From: Alphaproteobacteria bacterium
GTDB lineage: Bacteria > Pseudomonadota > Alphaproteobacteria > Micavibrionales > Micavibrionaceae
Direction of reading: 5' to 3'
Assembly: GCA_016794145.1 (NCBI GenBank)
Contig: JAEUKP010000011.1
Coordinates: forward strand, 113,566 to 177,565
DNA length: 64,000 bases
Part shown: piece by piece, positions 17,709-25,843 of the stretch
Layout of the letters: each line of letters begins with the position of its first letter
Position numbering within the stretch: position 1 is the first letter of the stretch
Made by a program: the position numbers and the translations under genes
The notes under the pieces: generated by a model
Told to the model about the DNA's origin: nothing
The model's input: only the letters and a program-made list of their open reading frames with translations
Database searches by the model: none

Positions 17709-18758
17709 ATGATTGCTCCTATTTTTTCTTTTTTGATAGTGGTTATGGTGATTCCGCTTGTATGTTTTTTGGCGGATCGCGCTGGGTTTCTTGATCTTCC
17801 TGATGGTCGTAAAAGGCATGATCATGCGGTTCCTCCTTTAGGGGGGGCTGTTATTTTTATGACATTCCTTGCATTCATGGCATTGTACGGATCTTTGCCT
17901 TGGCCGATTTCTGTGGGACTGGCGGTTATTCTTGTTTTAGGAATCGTTGATGATGCCTGGGAAGTAAACGCAAAATTTAAATTTATGATCCATTTTTTTG
18001 TTGCATTCACAGTTGTAATTGGGGGGGGGGCACAGATTCACTCTCTTGGTAATGTGTTGGGGTTCGGTAACATTGACCTTCTGTGGCTGTCTATTCCGTT
18101 TTCGGTTGCGTGCGTTGTTTATATTCAGAATGCTGTCAATATGATGGATGGTGTTGATGGGCTGGCCGGTGGTTATTCTTTTCTTGCATTGCTATGGTTG
18201 TTATTGGCTGCGTTTTCGGGGCTTGATGGCATTCAGGATGAACAGATCCCTATTCTGATAGGATGTCTTGGCGGGTTTCTGGTATATAATATGCGCTCAC
18301 CTTTTTTAAAGAGTGCCAAGATTTTCCTGGGTGACGCAGGGAGTGTGGCCCTAGGGTTGATGATTGCATGGTATGCCATCACTCTATCCCAAGGGGTAAC
18401 CCAGGTGATCAAGCCAATCAGTGTCGCGTGGATTATTGCGTTACCGATTTTTGATTCTTTTGCATTATTGGTGACGCGACTTAGGGCTGGAAATTCTCCA
18501 TTCAGACCAGACAGACGTCATTTTCACCATCATTTCTTGAATGCAGGTTTTACAGCAGGGCAGACAAGTTTTATTATTATTATGTATTCTCTACTTCTGG
18601 GTTTTATCGGATTTTTTGGAATAAAATCCGGTTTGCCTGAATATATTCTGGGGTGGGGATGGATCTGTTTATGGATTGGTCATACGTTTTTAACGCTGAA
18701 ATCAGAACAATTTATTCGGCTACTTGTTTTGCTGCGCACCCGAATTCAGCATCAATAG
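17709..18758 (+). CDS. WecA/MraY-type polyprenyl-phosphate sugar-1-phosphate transferase
   Basis: A 349-residue polytopic membrane protein of the glycosyltransferase 4 (PNPT) family. It carries the family's Asp-rich motif NAVNMMDGVDGLAGG (about 139-153), the metal-binding FLGDAGS segment and the RPDRRHFHHHFL His motif near residue 270, which favours the WecA/WbpL/TagO branch over MraY. It would start a lipid-linked glycan by putting a sugar phosphate on undecaprenyl phosphate. The Gly-Gly-Gly at about residue 105 is coded by a run of ten G (18021-18030). The 3' end overlaps the convergent epimerase gene by 47 bases. Confidence 0.9.
   Translation: MIAPIFSFLIVVMVIPLVCFLADRAGFLDLPDGRKRHDHAVPPLGGAVIFMTFLAFMALYGSLPWPISVGLAVILVLGIVDDAWEVNAKFKFMIHFFVAFTVVIGGGAQIHSLGNVLGFGNIDLLWLSIPFSVACVVYIQNAVNMMDGVDGLAGGYSFLALLWLLLAAFSGLDGIQDEQIPILIGCLGGFLVYNMRSPFLKSAKIFLGDAGSVALGLMIAWYAITLSQGVTQVIKPISVAWIIALPIFDSFALLVTRLRAGNSPFRPDRRHFHHHFLNAGFTAGQTSFIIIMYSLLLGFIGFFGIKSGLPEYILGWGWICLWIGHTFLTLKSEQFIRLLVLLRTRIQHQ
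18021..18030 (+). repeat. Ten-G homopolymer inside the WecA-like gene
   Basis: Ten consecutive G residues encode Gly-Gly-Gly plus the first base of the following Ala codon. Runs of this length in coding DNA can slip during replication, and a one-base change would frameshift the gene at about residue 107 of 349. Runs of seven or eight G are frequent in this window, so the excess is modest. Confidence 0.9.
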
Positions 18759-19701
18759 TTTCAATCAATCCTTTTTCCAAAGATGTTGGTGCAATAAAGC
18801 CAGAGTTCTTGACCCGATCGGCCTTAAAGACGGTTGTTGCACAAAATTTTTCAACACGGACGCGGCTGACCGGGAAATTTTTTCCACTTATATGGGCCAA
18901 AATATCCATCATCAGCCCTCCATAAATCCCGATGACTTTGGGGAGCCGAAGTTTTGAGATGGATAAACCTGTTCTGGTGTGAATCAACCGAACCAGATCC
19001 CCCATGCTGTAGTCTGGTTTATCAACATAATTCATGATATGCAAACCTTTCCCGAAAGACAGGGTGTAATCAAGAAACGCAGATACATTTCCAACGTAAG
19101 CCATTGATTTTCTATTGGATCCATCACCAACCATGATAAAGCGGCCTTTGCTAATTTGATCCATCAGATTATGGACATTTCCACGATTCGTCGGGCCAAA
19201 GATAACTGTTGGGCGTACAATTACAAGTTTGCGGTTCAATGGGTCTTTTTCATACCATTCTTTGTAAACAGACTCAGCTTGGGATTTCGTTTCTCCATAA
19301 GGCCCGATAGGATGATGGGGGGCCTCTTCATCGATCTCGGCATTCTGGTGGCCATAGACAGCTACAGAACTTGTAAAAATAATTGTTTTAATTCCCAGTT
19401 TCTCAGCAACCTGACAGGTCATTTTCGCCCCGATGACATTGGTGTCATAGTAAAGCGAGACGGGTTTTATATCATCACGATGAGCGGCAGCCAGATTAAT
19501 GATGATATCACATTCTGTACACGCGGATAACAGTTGATCAAAAGATCGGACATCCGTATCCAGCCGTAGATCGGGATAAGATATACTGGGGGCTATATCT
19601 CCAATTGTAACACTGTGTCCTGATCTTAGTAGATCTGAAGTAAGGCGCGTTCCAACGAAACCACTTCCTCCCAATACAGCAATTTTATGCGGCGATATCA
19701 T
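18712..19701 (-). CDS. NAD-dependent sugar epimerase/dehydratase (extended SDR)
   Basis: A 329-residue extended short-chain dehydrogenase. The GGSGFVGTRL nucleotide-binding motif lies at residues 10-19, a VDVR-like Asp region follows, and YGETKSQAE (about 133-141) holds the YxxxK catalytic pair. Such enzymes usually act on nucleotide sugars. Its start overlaps the stop of the GT39 gene by four bases (ATGA), so it is the last gene of the GT2-LAB_N-GT39-epimerase operon and may supply or remodel the sugar transferred. Substrate cannot be told from sequence. Confidence 0.82.
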   Translation of the reverse strand: MISPHKIAVLGGSGFVGTRLTSDLLRSGHSVTIGDIAPSISYPDLRLDTDVRSFDQLLSACTECDIIINLAAAHRDDIKPVSLYYDTNVIGAKMTCQVAEKLGIKTIIFTSSVAVYGHQNAEIDEEAPHHPIGPYGETKSQAESVYKEWYEKDPLNRKLVIVRPTVIFGPTNRGNVHNLMDQISKGRFIMVGDGSNRKSMAYVGNVSAFLDYTLSFGKGLHIMNYVDKPDYSMGDLVRLIHTRTGLSISKLRLPKVIGIYGGLMMDILAHISGKNFPVSRVRVEKFCATTVFKADRVKNSGFIAPTSLEKGLIETIDAEFGCAAKQVAE

Positions 19702-21131
19702 TTGACCTTATCCTGTGTAAGAGGTTTTGAAAATATTCCGATATGCCGACCCCGATACGCCATCGTAAAGATCATAGGGTATTGGGTGACAGCGGAGTCC
19801 ATCCGGTATTTGATAATGGCGAGGCCATTCGGATGTTTTTCGAACCACGCACCCAAATTTTCAAGATGAATATCATCAATATGGCTTGTCCGGCGTGCAA
19901 GGAAATTGAATTCGGCATGATAATTACTGACATAGGCAAGAGGAGTATCCGGATATTGATGGATAACGTTAACAACAGGGGTTAGGTCATACTTGTCAAA
20001 ATACGAATGCTTTGCCGCGAATTGCCCCATGACAAAAAGAGATGTGATAATGATAAGTGTGGTTGCGAGCGCTTTTAAACGGATCTTGTTGAATGCCCAT
20101 ACAAGAAAGAGGCTCATCGCTGGTACAAGAGGTACAAGATAGTGGGGTTGTTTGCCGCTGATGAAAGAGAATGCAATGAAAACAGGGACGCATGCACAAA
20201 AAATAAAGCGTAGATCATACTCTTTTGTCAGTCCAGATTTTATCGAAGGCAAAGATTTCCAAAAGGCAGGGAAGAGAATCCAAGGCATTAAAAATAAAGG
20301 AAGTAAGGGGAAATAAAAATAGAAAGGACGCACATGCGCATCTCCAAAATTTCCTGTCACACGGCCTGCTGTCTGATTCCAGACAAGCCAGAAGGCAAAT
20401 TGGTTGTCAGATTCCTTTAAAACAGGGATAAGCCACAAAAGAACAGGGATGACAGATATCACAAGAATGATCAGAAGGGAAAGATACCATTTCTTGAGAT
20501 GGGTTAGATTTTCTTTCCATAGGGGGGCCAACAGATAGCAAGGTAAAACATATAAATAAGCAACAGGTCCTTTTGCAAGAACCCCCAAGCCCAAGCAGAT
20601 CGATAGCAGAACGAGATCAACTATTCGCCGCGTGTCTGCATATTTTAAAATCAGAATGAGAGAGAGCAAGGCGAAGACGCAGATCAGGAAGTCAAACATG
20701 ATCAAGGTCCCGTAGATCATAAAAGGCAAAGAGGCCGCCATGATGACCCGGATTTTCTGGGTATTTAAGAACGGCGATGACGCTGTATCTTTTGACAGGG
20801 TGTTTGCGATTTTTTGACCAAGGATACCAGTCAAATAAATACAGAGAATAGAAGAGAGAATAATCGGGATGGTTCCAGCCCACCGGCTGATTCCAAAAAT
20901 TTCCCAGAATATATTAATCAGCCAGAAAAGCAGCGGGGGTTTGTGCGAGTAAGGTTCAAAATTTTTTGTCAGAGGATCAAGCCATCCACTGTGCAACGAC
21001 ATTTCCCAGGCGACACTCATATAGCGGGTTTCATCAATCGGCAAAAGCGGGCGGCAAAAAATGGCGGTTGCAAATAAAAGCAGACCAAGGGCCGGGAGCC
21101 ATAATTCAGACAAAAAGGATTGGCGGTTCAT
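19698..21131 (-). CDS. GT39/ArnT-like membrane glycosyltransferase
   Basis: A 477-residue polytopic protein with about eleven hydrophobic helices. Near the N-terminus it shows IDETRYMSVAWEM and the SHKPPLLFW segment, hallmarks of the ArnT/PMT fold that takes sugar from a polyprenyl-phosphate donor on the periplasmic face. In ArnT the acceptor is lipid A; related enzymes act on core sugars or proteins. It follows the LAB_N gene by 16 bases and overlaps the epimerase gene by four. Together with the upstream GT2 it fits a two-step route: load sugar on the lipid carrier, then transfer it to an envelope acceptor. Confidence 0.85.
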   Translation of the reverse strand: MNRQSFLSELWLPALGLLLFATAIFCRPLLPIDETRYMSVAWEMSLHSGWLDPLTKNFEPYSHKPPLLFWLINIFWEIFGISRWAGTIPIILSSILCIYLTGILGQKIANTLSKDTASSPFLNTQKIRVIMAASLPFMIYGTLIMFDFLICVFALLSLILILKYADTRRIVDLVLLSICLGLGVLAKGPVAYLYVLPCYLLAPLWKENLTHLKKWYLSLLIILVISVIPVLLWLIPVLKESDNQFAFWLVWNQTAGRVTGNFGDAHVRPFYFYFPLLPLFLMPWILFPAFWKSLPSIKSGLTKEYDLRFIFCACVPVFIAFSFISGKQPHYLVPLVPAMSLFLVWAFNKIRLKALATTLIIITSLFVMGQFAAKHSYFDKYDLTPVVNVIHQYPDTPLAYVSNYHAEFNFLARRTSHIDDIHLENLGAWFEKHPNGLAIIKYRMDSAVTQYPMIFTMAYRGRHIGIFSKPLTQDKVK

Positions 21132-21147
21132 TTAAATGATCTATGAC

Positions 21148-21471
21148 TTAAGGGTGTGTTGGATGATCTATTTCTGGCAAAGAAGTCTTTTGTGTACGCT
21201 TGATCAGGTATAAATTTCTGAAATAAATAATAAATCCAGTTGATTGCCCCAATATAATCACAGGATCTTGTCGCCAAATAGCATAGGCCAACAAAATAAG
21301 ACTTCCGGCAATGCTAAAGTACCAAAAAGATTGAGGAATAATACTTTTTCCCTCTTTTTCAGATGCAATCCATTGAACAAAAAAACGCATAAAGAACATG
21401 GCTTGGCCTAGAAAACCAATTGCAATCCATATCGCTGATGCGCTTATTCCAAAGGGTAAAGTAATACTCAT
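21148..21471 (-). CDS. LAB_N (lipid-A-disaccharide synthase N-terminal domain) small membrane protein
   Basis: A 107-residue protein with three hydrophobic segments and the FFMRFFVQWIASEKEGKS and IPQSFWYFSIAGS motifs of the LAB_N family, first named from a domain attached to some LpxB proteins. Stand-alone members commonly lie between a GT2 and an ArnT-like gene. A role as flippase or helper for the lipid-linked sugar has been suggested by context, but the function is not established. Its ATG overlaps the GT2 stop by four bases. Confidence 0.85.
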   Translation of the reverse strand: MSITLPFGISASAIWIAIGFLGQAMFFMRFFVQWIASEKEGKSIIPQSFWYFSIAGSLILLAYAIWRQDPVIILGQSTGFIIYFRNLYLIKRTQKTSLPEIDHPTHP

Positions 21472-22205
21472 GGTGTCCTTTCATTCTGATATTCTGAAAC
21501 AATCGGTAATCCATTCGGGCGGCGTTGAAGCCACATAACTCCCATTAGGTCAGCGATGCCAACAAGGGCCCGGTTGAAGTTTGTGTATTTCGAAATACCG
21601 GTCATCCGGTGCCTGTGTGAAACATCAACATGTGCAAGCTGCACACCATCACGCACCATTAAGGCCGGGAGAAATCGATGCATATGATTGAAGAATGGCA
21701 GATTCAAGTAATCGGTTCGTGTGAAAAGTTTTAAAGAGCAGCCTGTGTCCTGTGTATTATCCTTCAGCAGATACGCGCGGAGACGGTTTGCAAAGCGTGA
21801 GGCAACCCGTCGCCCAAAACTGTCATTGCGTTTTTTTCGGCGGCCTGTGACCATAATTTTTTGGCCATTCTGGGTTTCCGATTTATAAAGACCAAAAACA
21901 AGGGGGATATCAGCCGGATCATTTTGACCATCCCCGTCGAGGGTCACGATAATCTCGTTTCGGGCCGCTCTGATTCCTGTTAACAGAGCTGTGGATTGAC
22001 CGCTGCGACGATCATGATGCAATACACGTAACATTGGAAATTCTGATGTAAGCTCTTTCAGAATATCATATGTATGATCCGTACTGCCATCATCGACATA
22101 AATAATTTCTGTGATGGGTGCACGCGTTGATGCTGTTCCAATCTCTGTGATCAAGCTTTTAAGGTTACCTTCTTCATTCATAACGGGCACAACAACTGAG
22201 ATCAA
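21468..22205 (-). CDS. GT2 glycosyltransferase, DPM1/ArnC-like
   Basis: A 245-residue soluble or peripheral enzyme with the GT-A fold. VVPVMNEEGNL opens the chain, VDDGSTDHTYDIL and DGDGQNDPADIP carry the nucleotide and metal aspartates, and DTGCSLKLF plus RHRMTGISKY are acceptor-side motifs of the dolichyl-phosphate-mannose synthase group. It should move a sugar from a nucleotide donor to undecaprenyl phosphate. No C-terminal transmembrane pair is present, unlike ArnC and GtrB. It is the first gene of the four-gene operon that ends at 18712. Confidence 0.87.
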   Translation of the reverse strand: MISVVVPVMNEEGNLKSLITEIGTASTRAPITEIIYVDDGSTDHTYDILKELTSEFPMLRVLHHDRRSGQSTALLTGIRAARNEIIVTLDGDGQNDPADIPLVFGLYKSETQNGQKIMVTGRRKKRNDSFGRRVASRFANRLRAYLLKDNTQDTGCSLKLFTRTDYLNLPFFNHMHRFLPALMVRDGVQLAHVDVSHRHRMTGISKYTNFNRALVGIADLMGVMWLQRRPNGLPIVSEYQNERTP

Positions 22206-22425
22206 TGGATATACTCCTTACAGGAATTCTTTGTTTTGAAACGGTTTGAAACTAGCACGGAAGGAGATTGGTTTACCAGAGGGAATATTTCCTATTCCTG
22301 CGATTCTTTTGTGCGCATCCGTGATGTTTAAAAAGAATGAATGATCAAGAGGCTGTCTGTTTTTTTAATTGGAATTCCTATATATAAGGATATGACAGAG
22401 CAGTCAGAAAGCGCAGATCATTCTG

Positions 22426-23283
22426 TTAGTTCGCTGTGGTCGGCGGGGTGTAAGTTGCACTGCATCCGCCACCTTTGTAGTCGCAGCATTTAGGTGTTTT
22501 TGCGCCATCGGAAACACAACCAGGGTTTGGACAAATAATTTCAGGGTTACTATCGCCAAAGCTTAACCCTGTCGCAATCCCCTTACTGCATGTTTTATTG
22601 CTGACCTGACTGACAGGTGCCGTAACAGCGGCAAACAAATTCATGTCATTAAAGGCTGCGCCAACGCTTTTACTCGCCTCTTTTGTTCCATAAAAGCGCC
22701 CAAGAGGGGTTGTTTTATCACTTGTTGATCCAAAACCAGACGGCGCCGGAAAGGGTTTTGGAAAGGCTCCACGGTCATAGGTTGCAATATCTTGCAGAGT
22801 CCCGAGCAATTTTGAGGGTTGATCTAGATTGGCTCCTCGCGCAGCATTCCAAAGGTCTTGCATATCCTCACAGCGTGTATTTGCGGAGTTATTGGCTCCC
22901 GAATAGTGTCCGCCACCATAAGTATGGTTGAACGCTTTTTTCACATATTTATCAAGCGCGTCTTTGTAGTCATAGTTGTTATCATTTCCGAATTTGATCT
23001 CAAAACCTGAGGTAAAATTCCCGAAACATCCCAAGGAGAAAACTGTATCGGGCTTGGCGATAGTTGCCTGGGTAATCATAATCTCGCGCTGGGCTTCCAT
23101 CCATGCCTTTTGTTGCATCGCTTTCATAAATTCAGGATCACAGCCTGGCCCCACTTTTGCTGTCTGTGCCTGGCTTGATACAGAAAGTAAACTACAAAAA
23201 GTGAGAATGACGACTATAAATCTCAGGAGTTGCAAAGGTTTTTGGCCATTTTTTTTGTTGAAACCGAAAGCAAAAGAAACCAT
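22426..23283 (-). CDS. Exported cysteine-rich protein of unknown function
   Basis: About 285 residues from the ATG at 23283; an upstream in-frame start at 23319 would give 297. A signal peptide ends near Ser-Gln-Ala-Gln. The mature part starts GPGCDPEFMKAMQQKAWMEAQ, contains single Cys residues spread along the chain, and finishes with a Cys-dense tail (ICPNPGC, PKCCDYKGGGC), suggesting disulfide bonds in the periplasm or at the surface. No family was recognised. Flanking genes (GT2 operon, DUF3126) do not explain it, and about 220 bases without a gene lie downstream in its direction before the GT2 gene. Confidence 0.7.
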   Translation of the reverse strand: MVSFAFGFNKKNGQKPLQLLRFIVVILTFCSLLSVSSQAQTAKVGPGCDPEFMKAMQQKAWMEAQREIMITQATIAKPDTVFSLGCFGNFTSGFEIKFGNDNNYDYKDALDKYVKKAFNHTYGGGHYSGANNSANTRCEDMQDLWNAARGANLDQPSKLLGTLQDIATYDRGAFPKPFPAPSGFGSTSDKTTPLGRFYGTKEASKSVGAAFNDMNLFAAVTAPVSQVSNKTCSKGIATGLSFGDSNPEIICPNPGCVSDGAKTPKCCDYKGGGCSATYTPPTTAN

Positions 23284-23371
23284 TGACAACACTCCACCAA
23301 ATGACTGCACCAAACACACCGTATGATAACCCTATTATTCTACACTAAAACGGGCATCGTTTGCAAATGAC

Positions 23372-23590
23372 CTATTCACCGTCAACATCGATATCTAAGA
23401 TAGACATATTCAGGTCATACGACGTTTCACCCTCATCCTCGTCCTTATAAATCACGGCAATAAATTCACCATTGATCAGGACTTCGAGGGAATCTTCAAC
23501 CTTCCGATCCCGGAGTGTAATCCCAGGATTCCCGAATTTTTTCTGGAGGTAATTCTGAATTTTCGATATTTCAATTTTTTCAAATGCCAT
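23372..23590 (-). CDS. DUF3126 family small protein
   Basis: A 72-residue acidic protein beginning with a short helix (EISKIQNYLQKKFGNPGITL) followed by beta strands ending in YKDEDEGETSYDLNMSILDIDVD. This matches the alphaproteobacterial DUF3126 pattern, whose function is unknown. It lies 56 bases after the olsA stop in the same direction, so it may be read through from the ornithine-lipid operon. Confidence 0.8.
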   Translation of the reverse strand: MAFEKIEISKIQNYLQKKFGNPGITLRDRKVEDSLEVLINGEFIAVIYKDEDEGETSYDLNMSILDIDVDGE

Positions 23591-23646
23591 TCTAACTTCC
23601 TTTTTAACTTCGTTGTCCCGGAGCTTTCCGAATATCTTTTTAGACG

Positions 23647-24408
23647 TTATGGACGGTTCAGTCCAGATGAAATCTGCTCTTCAACTATTCTACAGAGCTC
23701 TTTACGGTCTTGTCCCTCTTTGGGTGTGATGACATCAAGAAAAGTCAGACGAACAGTGGCCCCTTTTGTTTGCATAAAAATCCAAATATGGGGAGCGAAT
23801 TCCATATCCGCATACCATGCATAATAATCGCGTGTTTGCGGGGTCAGCGGTTTTCCATCCGCATCAATCAAGTCTATAATAAAAGGCTGTATCGGGATCA
23901 CGGGTAGATTTTTGGGCTGCGCAATCGAGAACAGGCTCGATTTAAAAGGAAGAACAGTTTCCCCGGTTGATGATGTTCCTTCGGGAAAGAGAATAAGGCT
24001 TTTGCCGTCTGCGAGCATAACATCAAGGGCGTTCGCAACTTTTTTAGCATTTCTGGATGTCCGGCTGATAAACGCAGTTTGCTGGGCTTTGGCTAAATGA
24101 CCGATGATTGGCCAACCTGCGATATCATCTTTGCCAATAAAGGATGCTTTTAAAACCGATCCGATAACAGGAATATCCAAATACGATAAATGGTTGCTGA
24201 TATAAATCAGTTGTTTTTCATGAACCGGTGTCCCTCGTATCTGGACCTTTAGTCCGATAATCTTGCACATCCCTTTGTGCCAAATTCGGGGGAGCACATA
24301 AGATGCTTTTCCCTTATAAATCAAAAGAAAAAGTGACTGTATCGTTGCAATCAGAATTGTCCAGATAGCAATGAGAAAAGTTTTAAATCCAGCAATAAAT
24401 TTTTTCAT
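23647..24408 (-). CDS. olsA: 1-acyl-glycerol-3-phosphate acyltransferase family protein, likely OlsA
   Basis: A 253-residue PlsC-type acyltransferase with an N-terminal membrane segment (about 10-35). The catalytic NHLSYLD (H-x4-D) motif is near residue 72 and the FPEGTSSTGETVLPF glycerophosphate-binding block near 140. In ornithine lipid synthesis OlsA adds the second acyl chain to lyso-ornithine lipid; PlsC does the same for phosphatidate. Its position six bases after olsB points to OlsA, although dual activity is possible. Confidence 0.82.
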   Translation of the reverse strand: MKKFIAGFKTFLIAIWTILIATIQSLFLLIYKGKASYVLPRIWHKGMCKIIGLKVQIRGTPVHEKQLIYISNHLSYLDIPVIGSVLKASFIGKDDIAGWPIIGHLAKAQQTAFISRTSRNAKKVANALDVMLADGKSLILFPEGTSSTGETVLPFKSSLFSIAQPKNLPVIPIQPFIIDLIDADGKPLTPQTRDYYAWYADMEFAPHIWIFMQTKGATVRLTFLDVITPKEGQDRKELCRIVEEQISSGLNRP

Positions 24409-24414
24409 GGAGAC

Positions 24415-25272
24415 CTATTTTTTTGAGTTTTTACGATCGTAGTGTTTTTTGTACTTTCCTGTGACTTGATGGGTTGGTAAAATAATGCAGACATCTATAC
24501 AATGCAAAGTTTTATCTGCAAACGCACCGTGGCCAATGTAGGCCCCCAGTCTTAAATAGCCTTTAATCAATGCCGGTAAGTCAGAAAATATACGCCGAAC
24601 GTCCAAATCCTCTTTCGGTTTAAAATCAAGATCAATCGTGCAGTCAATTTTTGCAGTTACAGATAAGTCTTCCGGAGGGCTGTGATAGTGGTGAAAGTAA
24701 GCCAATTGATCGATAATACTGTGAGGGTCTCGTTCCTGAAAACTTGCACATCCAAACATCAGATCAATCTTATGGACAGACAAATATTCCGCAATTCCCT
24801 GCCATAATTTTTGCATCACGTATTTTGTACGATATTCGGGTAAAACACAGGATCTTCCCAGTTCCAATAATTTACCACCGTTCTTAATCAATCGAGAGAT
24901 ATCAAATTCCTGTGTTGAATAAAAAGGCATATTTTGTGGCAGGGCTTCTTGTCTGAATAAGCGATATGTTCCGACAATCTTATCCGCACCGTCAGGAAGA
25001 GACTCATCGACAACAATCAGGTGATCGGCGTAAGGGTCGTATTCGTCAAAATCCCGCTCTTCATCTGCAACCTCCTGGGGTGGAAAAATATCAAATTCTT
25101 CATAAAATATTTTATACCTGAGACGTTGAGCCTCAATGATTTCTGCGGGGGTCTTTGCAAGGCGCAGGGTAATAGGGCTCGAATCTTGCGAAGAATTCAC
25201 AGAGCCAGGTTCATCGGGAGTGTTTTCAGGAGGCAGAGTGTCTGTGTCTGTAGTCACGGGGCACCTTTTCAT
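24415..25272 (-). CDS. olsB: OlsB-like L-ornithine N-alpha-acyltransferase (GNAT fold)
   Basis: A 285-residue protein with a polar N-terminal tail of about 30 residues, then the hemolysin-related acyltransferase pattern: EAQRLRYKIFYEEF, DEYDPYADHLIVVD, GTYRLFRQE, ELGRSCVLPEYR and FGCASFQERDP. OlsB transfers a 3-hydroxyacyl group from acyl carrier protein to ornithine, the first step of the phosphorus-free membrane lipid. It heads the olsB-olsA pair. The start is placed at 25272; in many bacteria the system responds to phosphate limitation, but no Pho box was identified here. Confidence 0.85.
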   Translation of the reverse strand: MKRCPVTTDTDTLPPENTPDEPGSVNSSQDSSPITLRLAKTPAEIIEAQRLRYKIFYEEFDIFPPQEVADEERDFDEYDPYADHLIVVDESLPDGADKIVGTYRLFRQEALPQNMPFYSTQEFDISRLIKNGGKLLELGRSCVLPEYRTKYVMQKLWQGIAEYLSVHKIDLMFGCASFQERDPHSIIDQLAYFHHYHSPPEDLSVTAKIDCTIDLDFKPKEDLDVRRIFSDLPALIKGYLRLGAYIGHGAFADKTLHCIDVCIILPTHQVTGKYKKHYDRKNSKK

Positions 25273-25385
25273 AGATTATTCAGATGGGGCATTTTCATGA
25301 TTCTTGGTTCATACGTCAAGAAAACTATTTTTTGGTCATTTTTTGATCATTTCTCAGGGACTTTAAAATAAATGAAAAAATTGAT

Positions 25386-25414
25386 TTGACTTTATCTAAA
25401 ATTTTATGTAAATT
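25386..25414 (+). promoter_or_regulatory. Candidate promoter of an intergenic RNA
   Basis: TTGACT at 25386-25391 and TAAATT at 25409-25414 are separated by 17 bases on the plus strand. A transcript would begin near 25421 and run to the terminator at 25606-25632. No other plus-strand gene starts here. Confidence 0.45.
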
Positions 25415-25420
25415 ATAAGT

Positions 25421-25632
25421 ATGAGGATAAATTTGGTAAGGGCTTCAAGTCCGGTGGTTATAAGGTGGTCTAAAAACGTTTGAGAGTATGCTGTGAACGC
25501 GGTTTTGAGGAAAACGGCGGAGTAGGGTGGGAGTGGAGTAGTGGGAGTATAGTAGGAAGTAGAGAGTAAATATCTTTGGTTTTGTTTCTGGTACCCGTAA
25601 CTTTCAAATCTGCCTTTTGGCAGATTTTTTTT
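25421..25632 (+). ncRNA. Candidate small RNA of about 210 nt
   Basis: The 570-base gap 25273-25843 lacks a convincing protein gene, yet on the plus strand it has a promoter-like pair and, 190 bases further on, a perfect nine-pair hairpin followed by eight T. Between them lie a short stem (GTTTT-GAGG-AAAAC, about 25503-25515) and a C-free, G-rich stretch at 25519-25573. The layout fits a free-standing small RNA. It does not match 6S, tmRNA, RNase P or SRP RNA as far as can be seen by eye. A minus-strand frame at 25396-25656 is open but has a low-complexity sequence and is judged spurious. Confidence 0.4.
25606..25632 (+). terminator. Rho-independent terminator
   Basis: AAATCTGCC (25606-25614) and GGCAGATTT (25619-25627) pair perfectly around a TTTT loop, and eight T run from 25625 to 25632. 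The T tract is only on the plus-strand side, so it ends a plus-strand transcript although no protein gene precedes it. Confidence 0.8.
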
Positions 25633-25843
25633 GCAGATTTTCTGACATTTGGGCACAAACGAACCGTTGTGCGGGGTATCGAGTTATAGCTGTAGCAAAG
25701 CCGGACACATCATGGAAAAATGTAAATGACATTCTGGATTGCCCCAGAATCTTTTGCAATCCTAACGGATTTTGGCAATGATGAGCCTCATCCTATGACG
25801 CCAGAAGCCCGCAGTTTTCTGGGAAAAAGTTCTTGGATGAATT

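Noticed and set aside
25396..25656. 86-codon minus-strand frame across the candidate small RNA
   Set aside because: Low-complexity Thr/Pro/Tyr/Leu content, no ribosome site, runs through the terminator hairpin, and plus-strand signals explain the region better.
25657..25725. tRNA-like look of the region with a GCACAA/TTGTGC stem
   Set aside because: No cloverleaf, T-loop or acceptor pairing could be built.
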